From assembly GCF_049615385.1 (NCBI RefSeq), contig NZ_JBMZFL010000001.1: DNA of 64,000 nt; one strand, given 5' to 3'. Shown here piece by piece: positions 45,226 to 54,159 of this stretch. A model generated the notes under the pieces. It saw nothing but the letters and a program-made list of their open reading frames with translations. It ran no database searches and had not been told where the DNA came from. The position numbers and the translations under genes are program-made. Within the stretch, counting starts at the first letter, position 1. Each line of letters starts with the position of its first letter. The DNA comes from Aequoribacter sp049615385 (GTDB lineage Bacteria; Pseudomonadota; Gammaproteobacteria; Pseudomonadales; Halieaceae).

Positions 45226-46686
45226 ATGAACGCACCTCAACAAGTGGTAATCAGCCCCGATGCAGAGCAAAAAATGCAGGAGGCTCTCAAACTTCAGCGC
45301 GAAAGTTATCTAGCCGAAGGCTTCGTGTCTTTAGATGTTCGAAAAGACCGCATCGATCGAGCCATCGATATTCTGGTGCGTCACGCCGAGCGTATCAGCG
45401 AAGCGTTAAACGAAGATTTCGTGTGCCGTCCGCGCAGCGTTAACATGATGACTGACGTCGCAGGTTCGATCGGCTCACTGAAGCACTGCAAAAAACACAT
45501 GGCAAAGTGGATGAAGCCGGAGAAGAGACCGACGTTGTTTCCTCTAAATTTATTGGGTGGACGCTCTCACATCGAGTACCAGCCTAAAGGCGTCGTGGGT
45601 ATCGTGGCGCCCTGGAATTTCCCAGTATCCATGGTGTTCCAGCCTCTGGCAGGTATTTTATCAGCGGGTAACCGCGCCATGGTCAAACCATCGGAATTCA
45701 CCCCGATTACATCAGATCTGATAGCCGAGATTATTGCCGAGGGCTTTGATCCTGCAGAGGTGACTACCGTGACGGGTGGCCCCGAAGTAGGGCAGGCCTT
45801 TACTTCCTTGCCGTTCGATCACATGATTTTCACGGGTGCGACCAGTATTGCTCGCCACGTGTTGGCGTCTGCGGCACGCAACCTCGTACCAGTGACCCTA
45901 GAGTTGGGCGGCAAGTCGCCTGTCGTGATTTCTCGCACAGCAGATTTAGCGCAGGCGCTCGAGCGCATCATGTTGGGTAAAACACTAAACGCGGGCCAAA
46001 TTTGCTTGGCGCCAGATTATTTGATGGTGCCGGAAGAGAAGCTCGATGAAGTAGTGTCTTTGGCAACTAAAGCTGTTGGCGCGATGTACCCGACCCTATT
46101 GGCTAACGACGATTACACTGCCGTGATTAACGAGCGTCATAACGCGCGGTTGTCGTCTTACTTAGCCGATGCAGCAGAGCGTGGCCATCGTGTTGTGCCC
46201 ATTAATCCTGCGAACGAGAATTTTGAAGGCAACGCGGCAGGTAAAATCCCCCCCACCTTGATCGTAAGCCCCGATGTTGAGGCCAAGTGTATGCAAGAGG
46301 AGATTTTCGGTCCTCTGCTACCGATTCGCACTTACAAAGACTTTGAAGAGACAATCGCGCACATCAACGCCAACCCACGCCCATTAGCAGCTTACTACTT
46401 CGGTAAAGACGCGGCAGAGGAAGAGGCCATTTTGAAGCGCACCACTTCAGGTGGCGTGTGTATTAACGATGTTATTATGCACATTATGCAAGAAGACATG
46501 CCTTTTGGTGGCGTTGGCCCCAGCGGCATGGGCTCCTACCACGGGGTTGAAGGCTTCAAAACCTTCAGCCATGCAAAATCGGTTTACAGCCAGACCACGC
46601 GCTTTAATGTAGGTAAGTTGGCGGGCTTGCTGCCTCCTTATGGCAAAGCGACCGAGACCAGCATTAAGTCTGCGCTGAAGAAGTAA
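45226..46686 (+). CDS. Coniferyl-aldehyde-dehydrogenase-like ALDH
   Basis: This 486-residue aldehyde dehydrogenase is of the CalB-like branch. It shows GVVGIVAPWNFPVSMVFQPLAGIL and KPSEFTP for cofactor, FTGATSIARHVL, the general-base Glu in TLELGGKSPVVI, the catalytic Cys in NAGQICLAPDYL, and EEIFGPLLPI. The branch has short N- and C-termini and ends in LLPPYG near the C-terminus. The start ATG 45226 has AAGGAG 7 bp upstream. The likely reaction is oxidation of an aromatic or long-chain aldehyde. The gene is flanked by terminators, so it is monocistronic. Confidence 0.9.
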   Translation: MNAPQQVVISPDAEQKMQEALKLQRESYLAEGFVSLDVRKDRIDRAIDILVRHAERISEALNEDFVCRPRSVNMMTDVAGSIGSLKHCKKHMAKWMKPEKRPTLFPLNLLGGRSHIEYQPKGVVGIVAPWNFPVSMVFQPLAGILSAGNRAMVKPSEFTPITSDLIAEIIAEGFDPAEVTTVTGGPEVGQAFTSLPFDHMIFTGATSIARHVLASAARNLVPVTLELGGKSPVVISRTADLAQALERIMLGKTLNAGQICLAPDYLMVPEEKLDEVVSLATKAVGAMYPTLLANDDYTAVINERHNARLSSYLADAAERGHRVVPINPANENFEGNAAGKIPPTLIVSPDVEAKCMQEEIFGPLLPIRTYKDFEETIAHINANPRPLAAYYFGKDAAEEEAILKRTTSGGVCINDVIMHIMQEDMPFGGVGPSGMGSYHGVEGFKTFSHAKSVYSQTTRFNVGKLAGLLPPYGKATETSIKSALKK

Positions 46687-46703
46687 AGGCAACAGCTCCA
46701 TAG

Positions 46704-46733
46704 AAAACACCGCCTAGGCGGTGTTTTTTTTTT
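46704..46733. terminator. Bidirectional terminator
   Basis: A perfect 11-bp stem AAAACACCGCC/GGCGGTGTTTT with a 2-nt loop has T runs on the plus side and TTTTC on the minus side. It lies between the convergent ALDH and crotonase genes. Confidence 0.95.
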
Positions 46734-46748
46734 GGCCTAAGCACGCCT

Positions 46749-47633
46749 TTAAGGCTGCTTCTTCCACTCTCTGTAAAACTTTGGCATGTCGCTCGAGACT
46801 TTGCCGGTGAATTCAGGTGCGCGTTTCTCCAAGAAAGAGGCAACACCTTCCTTTCCGTCACCTCGGCTCGCGTAAAACATACCCAGCGAATCGAGTCTGT
46901 GCGCCTCGATCGGATGCTGAGCCGCCGCATTGCGATACATCATTTGTCGAGTGAAGGCTATGGCAACAGAAGAATGCGAGGCTATGCGCGCCGCGATCTT
47001 GTAGGCCTCGTCGAGCAGGGATTCAGCCGGCACGACGGCTTTGACAAGTCGTCCGGCTTGCGCTTGCTCGGCGGTTAAAATATCGCCGCTGTAGCACCAC
47101 TCTAAGGCCTGTGAAATGCCGACAATACGGGGCAAGAACCAGCTCGAACAGGCCTCGGGTACCACGCCAATTTTGTTGAAGACAAAGCCGATGCGTGCTT
47201 TCTCTGATGCAAGGCGTATGTCCATTGCACAGGTCATGGTGGCGCCAATACCTACTGCGGCACCGTTAATGGCGGCAATTACGGGTTTGTCACAATCGTA
47301 AATCGCTAAGCTGACACGACCGCCTGTATCGCGCACACCTTCAAAAATAGCGGGATCCTCGAGGCGTGTGTACATGTCGTCGAGCGTTGGCTCTTGAGTC
47401 TCATCTAGCCCAAAAACATTGCCACCCGTTGACAAGTCCATGCCTGCACAAAACGCTTTGCCTGCGCCCGTCACGACGATTGCTCGAACTTCGTCATCGG
47501 CGCTGGCGCGGGTAAAGGCATCGACGAGCTCATTGGCCATTTCAACCGTAAAGGCGTTCATCTGATCGGGGCGGTTGAGTGTGATGGTCAGAATGTGGTC
47601 TTTAACGTTGTAAGCAATTGACTGGTACTGCAT
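46749..47633 (-). CDS. Enoyl-CoA hydratase/isomerase (crotonase family)
   Basis: This 294-residue crotonase has LTITLNRPDQMNAFTVEMANEL, the first oxyanion segment GAGKAFCAGMDLS, the second INGAAVGIGATMTCAMDIRLAS, and the Glu of GVVPEACSSWFLPRIVG. About 25 extra residues lie after the first oxyanion loop (NVFGLDETQEPTLDDMYTRLED), a feature of one crotonase subgroup. The exact acyl substrate is unclear. rlmA is upstream on the same strand, separated by 26 bp. Confidence 0.9.
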   Translation of the reverse strand: MQYQSIAYNVKDHILTITLNRPDQMNAFTVEMANELVDAFTRASADDEVRAIVVTGAGKAFCAGMDLSTGGNVFGLDETQEPTLDDMYTRLEDPAIFEGVRDTGGRVSLAIYDCDKPVIAAINGAAVGIGATMTCAMDIRLASEKARIGFVFNKIGVVPEACSSWFLPRIVGISQALEWCYSGDILTAEQAQAGRLVKAVVPAESLLDEAYKIAARIASHSSVAIAFTRQMMYRNAAAQHPIEAHRLDSLGMFYASRGDGKEGVASFLEKRAPEFTGKVSSDMPKFYREWKKQP

Positions 47634-47659
47634 TGGTAAAGTCCTGTTGTTATGTTGGG

Positions 47660-48466
47660 TTAGGGTAGTTTTTTAAATAATCGCCACTCAAACGCCATAG
47701 TGACCACTATCTGGTTTCGTTGCAGCAGTAAAACGCGTTTCTCCCGATGGCCCTTGTGGGCAAAGGGTGTTGCAGCAATGAGGTGTTTGAGTTGATCATT
47801 GTTCAAATCAAAAGGGTAGTGACATTGGCCTTGCTGTACAAGATCAAATCCGTTCAACGCGACTCGATGCGGCGCATGCGGTGTGGGTTCATCATAAAGT
47901 GCTTCGCGAAGCTCCCACAAGTGGTTCGGAGCCGGGCCGACCTCTAGGTAGTGGCCGTCACTTGATAGTATGCGATGGAGTTCCGCGTCGTCAGAGGGTG
48001 CAAAGATTCGGGTGGCTATCCCGACTGAAGCCGATTCAACCGGTATTCGAAAAGCGCTGGCAACCGTGTATTGAATGGTCGTGTTTTGCTTGGCTGCAGT
48101 TTTGACCGCCGCTTTGGATATGTCGATACCATAGTACGTGTGTGAAGGCATACGCTCTTGAAAATAACGGGAGTAATAGCCTTCACCACAGCCGATATCG
48201 AGTGCACTCGTTGGGGTCTGGATATGTTCACGAATTACATCGTATAAGGTTGCCGCCAATGGTTCGTAGATGCCGGCTTCATGAATGGCTCGGCGCGCTT
48301 GAATCATATCGGCGCTGTCACCCGCGATCTTGCTTTGGCCTTTGGCTGGAAAGAGCAGGTTTATGTAGCCTTCTTTAGCGATATCGAATGTGTGTCGGTT
48401 TTCACATATCCATGTAGACGCCGACTTGTGCAGTGACAGAGCACAGTTGGGACAATTAAAAATCAT
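47660..48466 (-). CDS. rlmA: 23S rRNA (guanine745-N1)-methyltransferase
   Basis: This 268-residue protein matches RlmA. The N-terminal zinc finger is FNCPNCALSLHKSASTWICENRH, then FDIAKEGYINLLF, GDSADMIQARRAIHEAGIYEPL and SAM motif I ALDIGCGEGYYSRYF, with YGIDISKAAVKTAAK. It methylates G745 of 23S rRNA. The start is ATG at 48464-48466, matching the short N-terminus of E. coli RlmA and preceded by GAAGAA. An in-frame start 60 bp further upstream adds residues not seen in the family. Confidence 0.93.
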   Translation of the reverse strand: MIFNCPNCALSLHKSASTWICENRHTFDIAKEGYINLLFPAKGQSKIAGDSADMIQARRAIHEAGIYEPLAATLYDVIREHIQTPTSALDIGCGEGYYSRYFQERMPSHTYYGIDISKAAVKTAAKQNTTIQYTVASAFRIPVESASVGIATRIFAPSDDAELHRILSSDGHYLEVGPAPNHLWELREALYDEPTPHAPHRVALNGFDLVQQGQCHYPFDLNNDQLKHLIAATPFAHKGHREKRVLLLQRNQIVVTMAFEWRLFKKLP

Positions 48467-48644
48467 GCGTTCTTCGATACTCCGGAGTGTATCGCCCATT
48501 GTCGGTGGGGTGACTTTGCGATACAAGTCACAATTTCAAGCTAGAGGGAAGCGGCTCTGACGGTGTATCTGGGTCATTCGTATCGATTATTCGCCGAACC
48601 CTAATGTCCATGGGGGGAAGGAGCGATGAGTTTATTGCGGCAAT

Positions 48645-49373
48645 TTACAACGTGCGAACCCAGATGTTTCGAAAATAAACCGTGTTGCGGTGATCTTGCA
48701 AGCGGATCGGAGCGCATCCATGGGCCTTGTAACTCGGTTGACCTATGAATACGGTTGGGCCCCGAAGTTCGGTATGGTTTTGCACCAGCACGCCATTGTG
48801 CAGCACAGTGACATAAGCCGGTGTAACGACCCGCTCGCCCTCAAACGTTGGTGCGGTAAAAATGATGTCGTAAGTCTGCCACTTAGTGGGTGGGCGCATC
48901 GGGTTCACTAAGGGTGGTGCCTGTTTGTACACCGCGGCCGCTTGGCCGTTCACATAGGTCGGGTTTTGGTAAGAATCGAGCACTTGCACTTCGTATCGAT
49001 CTTGCAGAAACACGCCGCTGTTACTGCGCTGCTGGCCACTCAAACTGACATCGGGTTCAGGCACCATCCACTCTAAATGCAGCTGCACACTGCAAAATGC
49101 GTCGCGAGAGAGAAGGTCGCCAGTACCGGGGTCCACCACAAGCGTTCCATTTTGTATGGACCAGGTAGCAGCGGTTCCGTCTCTTGCAGTCCATGCCGAC
49201 AAATCTTGACCGTCGAACAATACCACGGCGTCTGATGGTGCACGACCGGCTGGCGTAGATACAACCGCAGGAACCGGTGACCACTGCTCGGTATCGGCGG
49301 GATTGTATTGGATGGCCGCGACCGCCAGCACTGCGATTAGCAGCGCCGCGGACATGAATAACAGTCGTTTCAC
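48645..49373 (-). CDS. DUF1080 (3-keto-disaccharide hydrolase family) exported protein
   Basis: This 242-residue protein has an N-terminal signal or anchor (LLFMSAALLIAVLAVAA) and a concanavalin-like DUF1080 domain from about residue 48. Features are VVLFDGQDLSAWTARDG, WSIQNGTLVV, LHLEWMVPEP, SNSGVFLQDRYEVQVLDSY and the C-terminal HRNTVYFRNIWVR. Members of this family hydrolyse 3-keto-glycosides. The start is GTG at 49371-49373 with GAGGTG upstream. It follows the ThuA gene by 25 bp, divergent from the oxidoreductase-transporter-receptor operon. It is a candidate periplasmic step of that pathway. Confidence 0.87.
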   Translation of the reverse strand: MKRLLFMSAALLIAVLAVAAIQYNPADTEQWSPVPAVVSTPAGRAPSDAVVLFDGQDLSAWTARDGTAATWSIQNGTLVVDPGTGDLLSRDAFCSVQLHLEWMVPEPDVSLSGQQRSNSGVFLQDRYEVQVLDSYQNPTYVNGQAAAVYKQAPPLVNPMRPPTKWQTYDIIFTAPTFEGERVVTPAYVTVLHNGVLVQNHTELRGPTVFIGQPSYKAHGCAPIRLQDHRNTVYFRNIWVRTL

Positions 49374-49398
49374 ACCTAACACCTCATTGTTCGACGAC

Positions 49399-50304
49399 TT
49401 ATTCCGTGGCCGTCGCGTCGGGAGCACTGCAGCGCGGGTCGGCTATCACGCCCAGAGTCCACTCCAGCGCATTCTCAAGAATTTGCTGGTATTGGGGTTG
49501 CTTAAAGGCGCTGGCACGATGCCCCATGGTTGCGTAAACGCTGCGGCCTGTGCCCACACAATTAGACCAGACAACAGGGTGGTCGCCCATGGACAGGTCG
49601 TTGGACTCTCCTCGCCAATTTTGGATGGGGGAGTACGTGCTTTCATCAACGGTCGCAAGTATGTTAAAGCCCGTTTCGCGCGGGCTAGAGGCCCATGAGT
49701 ACCATTCTTCTTCATGCTCCCATGTGCTTGGAATTCCGCGATTAACAGGGTGGCTCTGGTCTTCTGTAACGACTGTTGCCGTTTGGAACTGGGGGCCTAG
49801 AATATGAGCGACATAGGGTGCTCCGATAAAGTTCTCCATGTACCAATCCCAGGTTTTGTGGGATCCGTCACCTGCCGCGTGTACGCCGAGCCAGCCACCG
49901 CCTGATTCCATCCAACGCTGAAACGCTTGTTCTTGCGTATCGTTCAGCATGTCACCGGTCGCGTTAAGGAATAGCACTGTATCAAACATAGCAAGCTGGT
50001 CGGTATTAAATACGGCGCCATTTTCGGTGGCGAAAAAACCCCAACCTCGTCGTTTGGCCAATGCTTCAAAATGGATCAAGCCGCCTTCGATGCTTTCTCT
50101 ATGTCGGAACTGATTGGTCTTGCTAAATACCAGGAGCGCAGGTCGCGGGATATCCCGGGTGATCGTCGGCGCTTTTTTGTCGTGATGGGTCGAGGGGAAA
50201 AAGATATTCCAAATGCCGGTATATTTTGCGTAACCAAATAAGCCAAGTGCGATGAGTGCGGCAATAACAATTAAGCCGACAAGAATGCGTTTTAATATCG
50301 CCAT
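49399..50304 (-). CDS. ThuA-domain protein, membrane-anchored
   Basis: This 301-residue protein has an N-terminal membrane helix (LVGLIVIAALIALGLFGYA) and a periplasmic ThuA domain, a class I amidotransferase-like fold. It shows LLVFSKTNQFRHRESIEGG, FDTVLFLNATGDMLNDTQEQAF, WMESGGGWLGVHAAGDGSH and WEHEEEWYSW. ThuA proteins occur with trehalose and other disaccharide utilisation genes and with DUF1080 genes, and have been linked to 3-keto-sugar metabolism. The ATG has GAGGGG upstream. It is the first gene of the leftward unit of the divergent locus. Confidence 0.88.
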   Translation of the reverse strand: MAILKRILVGLIVIAALIALGLFGYAKYTGIWNIFFPSTHHDKKAPTITRDIPRPALLVFSKTNQFRHRESIEGGLIHFEALAKRRGWGFFATENGAVFNTDQLAMFDTVLFLNATGDMLNDTQEQAFQRWMESGGGWLGVHAAGDGSHKTWDWYMENFIGAPYVAHILGPQFQTATVVTEDQSHPVNRGIPSTWEHEEEWYSWASSPRETGFNILATVDESTYSPIQNWRGESNDLSMGDHPVVWSNCVGTGRSVYATMGHRASAFKQPQYQQILENALEWTLGVIADPRCSAPDATATE

Positions 50305-50361
50305 GTGGATGATCCCCTCGTGTTATAGGTTTTTACGAAGACTAACCCAAGCCCGCAATCT

Positions 50362-50481
50362 GGTAAAGTGGTAAGGCCAAAAGTTTTGCGCTATGGTTAC
50401 GCAGGGCTATGCGATCTTACTGATCGGTTCATTGACACAAGTGCGTGAGCTTGAGAGCATAATCGGTATGACCACTTTACC
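50362..50481. promoter_or_regulatory. Divergent promoter region with paired 11-bp operator-like sites
   Basis: GGTAAAGTGGT (50362-50372) and its exact inverse ACCACTTTACC (50471-50481) lie 58 bp before the ThuA start and 36 bp before the rightward start. A TTGACA (50432-50437) and CATAAT (50458-50463) are candidate promoter hexamers for the rightward genes, although the 20-bp spacing is long. The second site also forms CGGTA-N9-TACCG. This fits one regulator acting on both units. No regulator gene is present locally. Confidence 0.6.
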
Positions 50482-50516
50482 GGTTTTTCCGATAGCGATG
50501 TTTTTAGGAGAGTACA

Positions 50517-51674
50517 TTGGGTTCGACACAGGCGTCTGTTCGTATAGGGGTTGTTGGGCTGGGCAACATTGCTCAGCAGCATATCCGGAATCTTGTTGAG
50601 GGCCATGTTGCGGGTGCTGTACTAACGGCGACTTGTAGCCGCAGTCAGCGCCCCGACGGTCTTGCTGCGAGCGTGGCTCATTATCAAGATTACCGGGAAC
50701 TTGTCGATTCGGAAAGCTGCGACGCCATTGTTGTTGCCACGCCAACAAACTCCCATCTGGACATCGGGCGGGCTGTGCTTGACGCCAATCTTCATATCAT
50801 GATGGAAAAGCCGATGGGCTTATCGATACAAGAGGGTGAGAGTTTGCTGTCCCGATGCACACCCAATAGCGTGGCGGCCTTAATGCTCAATCAGCGCGCT
50901 GATCCCTTGTTCTTGCGTATGAAAGAGATTATTGAGTCATCCATTCTGGGTGATTTGATTCGTATAAACTGGTGTATGACAAACTGGTTTCGCCCCGAAA
51001 TTTACTTTCAAGTCAGCGATTGGCGCGCTACCTGGCGAGGCGAGGGCGGCGGTGTATTAGTCAACCAGTGCATACATAACCTCGATATACTGCAGTGGCT
51101 TTGCGGTATGCCAAAATCGGTGCGAGCGCACTGCCAGTTCGGTCGCTTTCACGAAGTCGAAGTTGAAGATGATGTGACGGCTTATTTGGAATATGAAAAT
51201 GGTGCGACCGGGGTATTTGTGGGCTCTACCGGTGAGGCGCCTGGTGTAAATCGCTTCGAGGTCATTGGCGACGCCGGAAGTCTGGTATTCGACGGAACGC
51301 GACTGAGTTTGGCTCAAAATACGCCTTCGACCGCGGTGTTCAATCGCACCACAAAGCAAATGTTTGGGATGCCTGCAACCGTGACTGACGTGCTAGCTAT
51401 CGATCGCAAGGTCAATCAGCACGCGGTCTTGATGCAAAATTTTGTTAATGCAATTCGTGAAGACGAGCCTCTGATTGCGCCTTTGGCCGAGGGCCTACGC
51501 TCTTTGTCTATTGCTAACGCGATGTTGTTGTCCACATGGCAACAGCGAACGATTGAATTTCCAATCGATGCTGGCGAGTATCAGGTGTATTTGCAAACAA
51601 AAATCGACCAGTCCTCGCTACGAGTCAAGGCAGATGTCGAAGCCGAAATCAATATGGACAGCTCGTACCGATAA
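50517..51674 (+). CDS. Gfo/Idh/MocA-family oxidoreductase
   Basis: This 385-residue NAD(P)-dependent oxidoreductase has the Rossmann motif VVGLGNIAQQH, K98 in MMEKPMG (the EKP motif) and the predicted catalytic H187 in VLVNQCIHNLD, as in sugar and inositol dehydrogenases. The start is TTG at 50517, 6 bp after TAGGAGAG. No signal peptide is seen, so it is cytoplasmic. It is the first gene of a rightward run (24-bp gap to the transporter). It probably oxidises or reduces a cyclic polyol or sugar ring carbon. The substrate is unknown. Confidence 0.9.
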   Translation: MGSTQASVRIGVVGLGNIAQQHIRNLVEGHVAGAVLTATCSRSQRPDGLAASVAHYQDYRELVDSESCDAIVVATPTNSHLDIGRAVLDANLHIMMEKPMGLSIQEGESLLSRCTPNSVAALMLNQRADPLFLRMKEIIESSILGDLIRINWCMTNWFRPEIYFQVSDWRATWRGEGGGVLVNQCIHNLDILQWLCGMPKSVRAHCQFGRFHEVEVEDDVTAYLEYENGATGVFVGSTGEAPGVNRFEVIGDAGSLVFDGTRLSLAQNTPSTAVFNRTTKQMFGMPATVTDVLAIDRKVNQHAVLMQNFVNAIREDEPLIAPLAEGLRSLSIANAMLLSTWQQRTIEFPIDAGEYQVYLQTKIDQSSLRVKADVEAEINMDSSYR

Positions 51675-51698
51675 TAAACAGCTACCTGGAGACCGATA

Positions 51699-53060
51699 AT
51701 GAGTGCTCAAATCGAAGCGCAACAGCTCGCGGCTTTAGCCGATAAGTCCACATTGGCCAGACTGCCCACCTATCTACGCTTGAGCGGTCCTGGTTGGTTG
51801 CAGGGGGCAATGACTCTGGGCGGTGGTAGTGCCATTACCTCACTGACACTGGGCGCGCAATACGGCTACGATTTATTGTGGGTTCAACCCATAGCCATGA
51901 TTATTGGTTGTGTCATGCTGTTTGCGCTGTCGCATCAAACCTTGAGCACGGGCGTCAAGCCCTATCGGGCAATGAAACAGCATGTCAGTGGCACATTGGC
52001 CTTCTTGTGGGCCTTTGCTGCTATTGCTTCCTCGGTAATTTGGGGCTTTTCACATTACCCGCTAAGCGCCGGAATGATCGAAGAAGTGGTCTCGGTCGCA
52101 AGCGGTGTTGAGTTGTCTGGGGCGAGCGGTGCCGCGCGAGAGCTCTGGTTATTTGGTTTTGCCATTCTTGTGTGGTGTGTGTGCGCCTACACGGCTTGGA
52201 ACTATGGCCGTGGCGGTCGCCCCGTTAAAGTATTCGAAACAGCGATCAAATGGCTCAGTACGGGCATTGTGTTGGCGTTCTTGTGGGTCGTTGTGTACGC
52301 CTCCTTACAAGGCAAGGTGGATTGGGCTGCCGTGTTAAGAGGGTTTATACCGGGACGCATTCCCACTGATCTGGCAGGCGTCACAACCGTTATGGCCGCC
52401 TTGGGTACGGCTGTCGGCATTAACATGACCTTTATTTACGGCTACACCCTGCTCGAGAGAGGATGGGGGCGTGAGCACCGAGAGTTGGCGCGTTATGACA
52501 TTGTAATGGGATTGGTTATTCCCTACATCTTGGTCACCACGCTTATCGCCATTGCTGCCGCTGGCGCACTGCACGGCAGTGGCCTGGATATTCAGGGTAA
52601 GCTCAGTCCTGCTCAGGCCGCATCGATGTTTACCGAGGCCGGGATAAGCCCAGTGACTGGACGCTTGATCTTTGCGATCGGTATTTTAGGTATGGCCGTG
52701 GGCTCATTGGTCATGCATATGCTGTGCTGCGGCGCCGTCGCTGGCGAGTTGTTCAATTTAGAGCCGCATTCTCGTGCCTACCGGTGGTGGTCGTTACTGC
52801 CTACACCCGCTGTGTTGGGCGTGTTTTTATGGTCGACGATGGGTGCCTATGTGATTTTACCAACCTCCGCTATCAGCGGGTTTTTGCTGCCTATCGCGTA
52901 TTTGGGCTGGTTACTTTTGAATAATCGCCGAGATTATATGGGGGCCGACCGCCCTGAGGGTGGCCGTGCCGCAATCTTCAACGCCGCGATGCTGGTCTGT
53001 ATTTTTACGGTGCTATCCAGCGTTGTCTTTAGCACTATGGTGGCCTTAGGTTGGATGTAA
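51699..53060 (+). CDS. Nramp-fold transporter lacking metal-binding motifs
   Basis: This 453-residue protein has about eleven membrane helices and is recognisable as Nramp-family: GPGWLQGAMTLGGGSAITSL followed by LGAQYGYDLLWV aligns with the TM1 region of MntH. The TM1 metal motif DPGN is replaced by GGGS, and the TM6 MPH motif is replaced by the INM of GINMTFIYGYTLL. The Asp, Asn and Met-His ligands of Mn/Fe transporters are therefore missing. It is unlikely to carry divalent metals. Its position between two sugar-type oxidoreductases and a TonB receptor suggests an organic substrate. The start ATG follows CTGGAGA. Confidence 0.85.
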   Translation: MSAQIEAQQLAALADKSTLARLPTYLRLSGPGWLQGAMTLGGGSAITSLTLGAQYGYDLLWVQPIAMIIGCVMLFALSHQTLSTGVKPYRAMKQHVSGTLAFLWAFAAIASSVIWGFSHYPLSAGMIEEVVSVASGVELSGASGAARELWLFGFAILVWCVCAYTAWNYGRGGRPVKVFETAIKWLSTGIVLAFLWVVVYASLQGKVDWAAVLRGFIPGRIPTDLAGVTTVMAALGTAVGINMTFIYGYTLLERGWGREHRELARYDIVMGLVIPYILVTTLIAIAAAGALHGSGLDIQGKLSPAQAASMFTEAGISPVTGRLIFAIGILGMAVGSLVMHMLCCGAVAGELFNLEPHSRAYRWWSLLPTPAVLGVFLWSTMGAYVILPTSAISGFLLPIAYLGWLLLNNRRDYMGADRPEGGRAAIFNAAMLVCIFTVLSSVVFSTMVALGWM

Positions 53061-53067
53061 GCTTGTT

Positions 53068-54159
53068 ATGACGAACATTAAAGATGGCGCCAATTATGCG
53101 CCGACGGGTGCTGCAAAACGGGTGGTTGCAGAGGGCGAATTTGGCATTGCCGCAGCGTTTCTTGATCACGGACATATTTATGGTCAAGTGAATGGTTTAC
53201 GTGATGCCGGCGCAACCTTGCGCTATGTTTACGATCCGGACCCAGACCGACTCGCTGCATTTTCTGAGCGCTATCCAGAAGTCAAAGCGGTGGACAGCTT
53301 CGAGGCTATTTTACAGGCACAAGACATCCACTTAGTTTGCGCTGCCGCGATACCCAGCGAACGGGCGGACATTGGAATCGAAGTGCTCAGAGCGGGCAAA
53401 CATTACTTTACCGACAAAGCCCCGTTCACAACTCTTGAACAGCTTGTGCGTGCTAAGCAATGCGTCGCTGATACGGGCTTAAGGTATTGGGTTTACTACG
53501 CCGAGCGCATCCACAACGATGCCGCATGGCGTGCCGGTGAGCTTGTCGGTTCGGGCGCCATCGGCAGAGTGCTGCAGGTACTTAATATTGCACCCCATCG
53601 TTTGAATCCGGGCAGTCGACCCGAGTGGTTTTTTGAGAAGAGCCGCTATGGCGGAATTCTGACCGATATTGGCTCACATCAGGTCGAACAATTTTTAAGT
53701 TACGCAAATGCAACAGATGCGCAGGTGAATTTTGCTCGGGTCGAGAACTTCAACAATCCAGGCTATCCCGAGCTCGAGGATTTCGGTGAGTTTTCAATGA
53801 CCGCCGATAATGGCGCCTCGTTCTACAGCCGAGTTGATTGGTATACGCCCGACGGTCTCAGAACTTGGGGTGATGGCAGAACCTTTATTCTAGGCACAGA
53901 GGGCAGTATCGAGCTGCGTAAGTATATTGATATTACCGGCGCTGCCCCAAGTTCTACTCTTCTGTTGGTTGACGCCGCAGGTGAACACCGAGAGGAGTGT
54001 TTAGGGCAGACTGGTTTTCCATTTTTTGGCCAGTTAATCCTGGATTGTATTAACGGAACCGAGCTGGCTATGACTCAGAATCATATTTTTAAAGCGGCGG
54101 AGCTCAGCTTGCTGGCTCAGCAAGTCGCAGAACAATCGGAATCAGTACTAGGAGATTAG
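53068..54159 (+). CDS. Divergent Gfo/Idh/MocA-like oxidoreductase
   Basis: This 363-residue relative of the Gfo/Idh/MocA family lacks the usual GxGxxG at the N-terminus; the corresponding stretch is GIAAAFLDHGHIYGQVNGL. The EKP motif is DKAPF (K117). The C-terminal domain keeps GGILTDIGSHQVEQFL (predicted catalytic H204). It may bind cofactor differently or be non-catalytic. It begins 7 bp after the transporter stop, and its own stop abuts the ATG of the receptor, so translation is coupled. No signal peptide is seen. Confidence 0.85.
   Translation: MTNIKDGANYAPTGAAKRVVAEGEFGIAAAFLDHGHIYGQVNGLRDAGATLRYVYDPDPDRLAAFSERYPEVKAVDSFEAILQAQDIHLVCAAAIPSERADIGIEVLRAGKHYFTDKAPFTTLEQLVRAKQCVADTGLRYWVYYAERIHNDAAWRAGELVGSGAIGRVLQVLNIAPHRLNPGSRPEWFFEKSRYGGILTDIGSHQVEQFLSYANATDAQVNFARVENFNNPGYPELEDFGEFSMTADNGASFYSRVDWYTPDGLRTWGDGRTFILGTEGSIELRKYIDITGAAPSSTLLLVDAAGEHREECLGQTGFPFFGQLILDCINGTELAMTQNHIFKAAELSLLAQQVAEQSESVLGD

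Noticed and set aside
51699..53060. Annotation as an MntH manganese transporter
   Set aside because: Both diagnostic metal-binding motifs are absent despite clear Nramp similarity.
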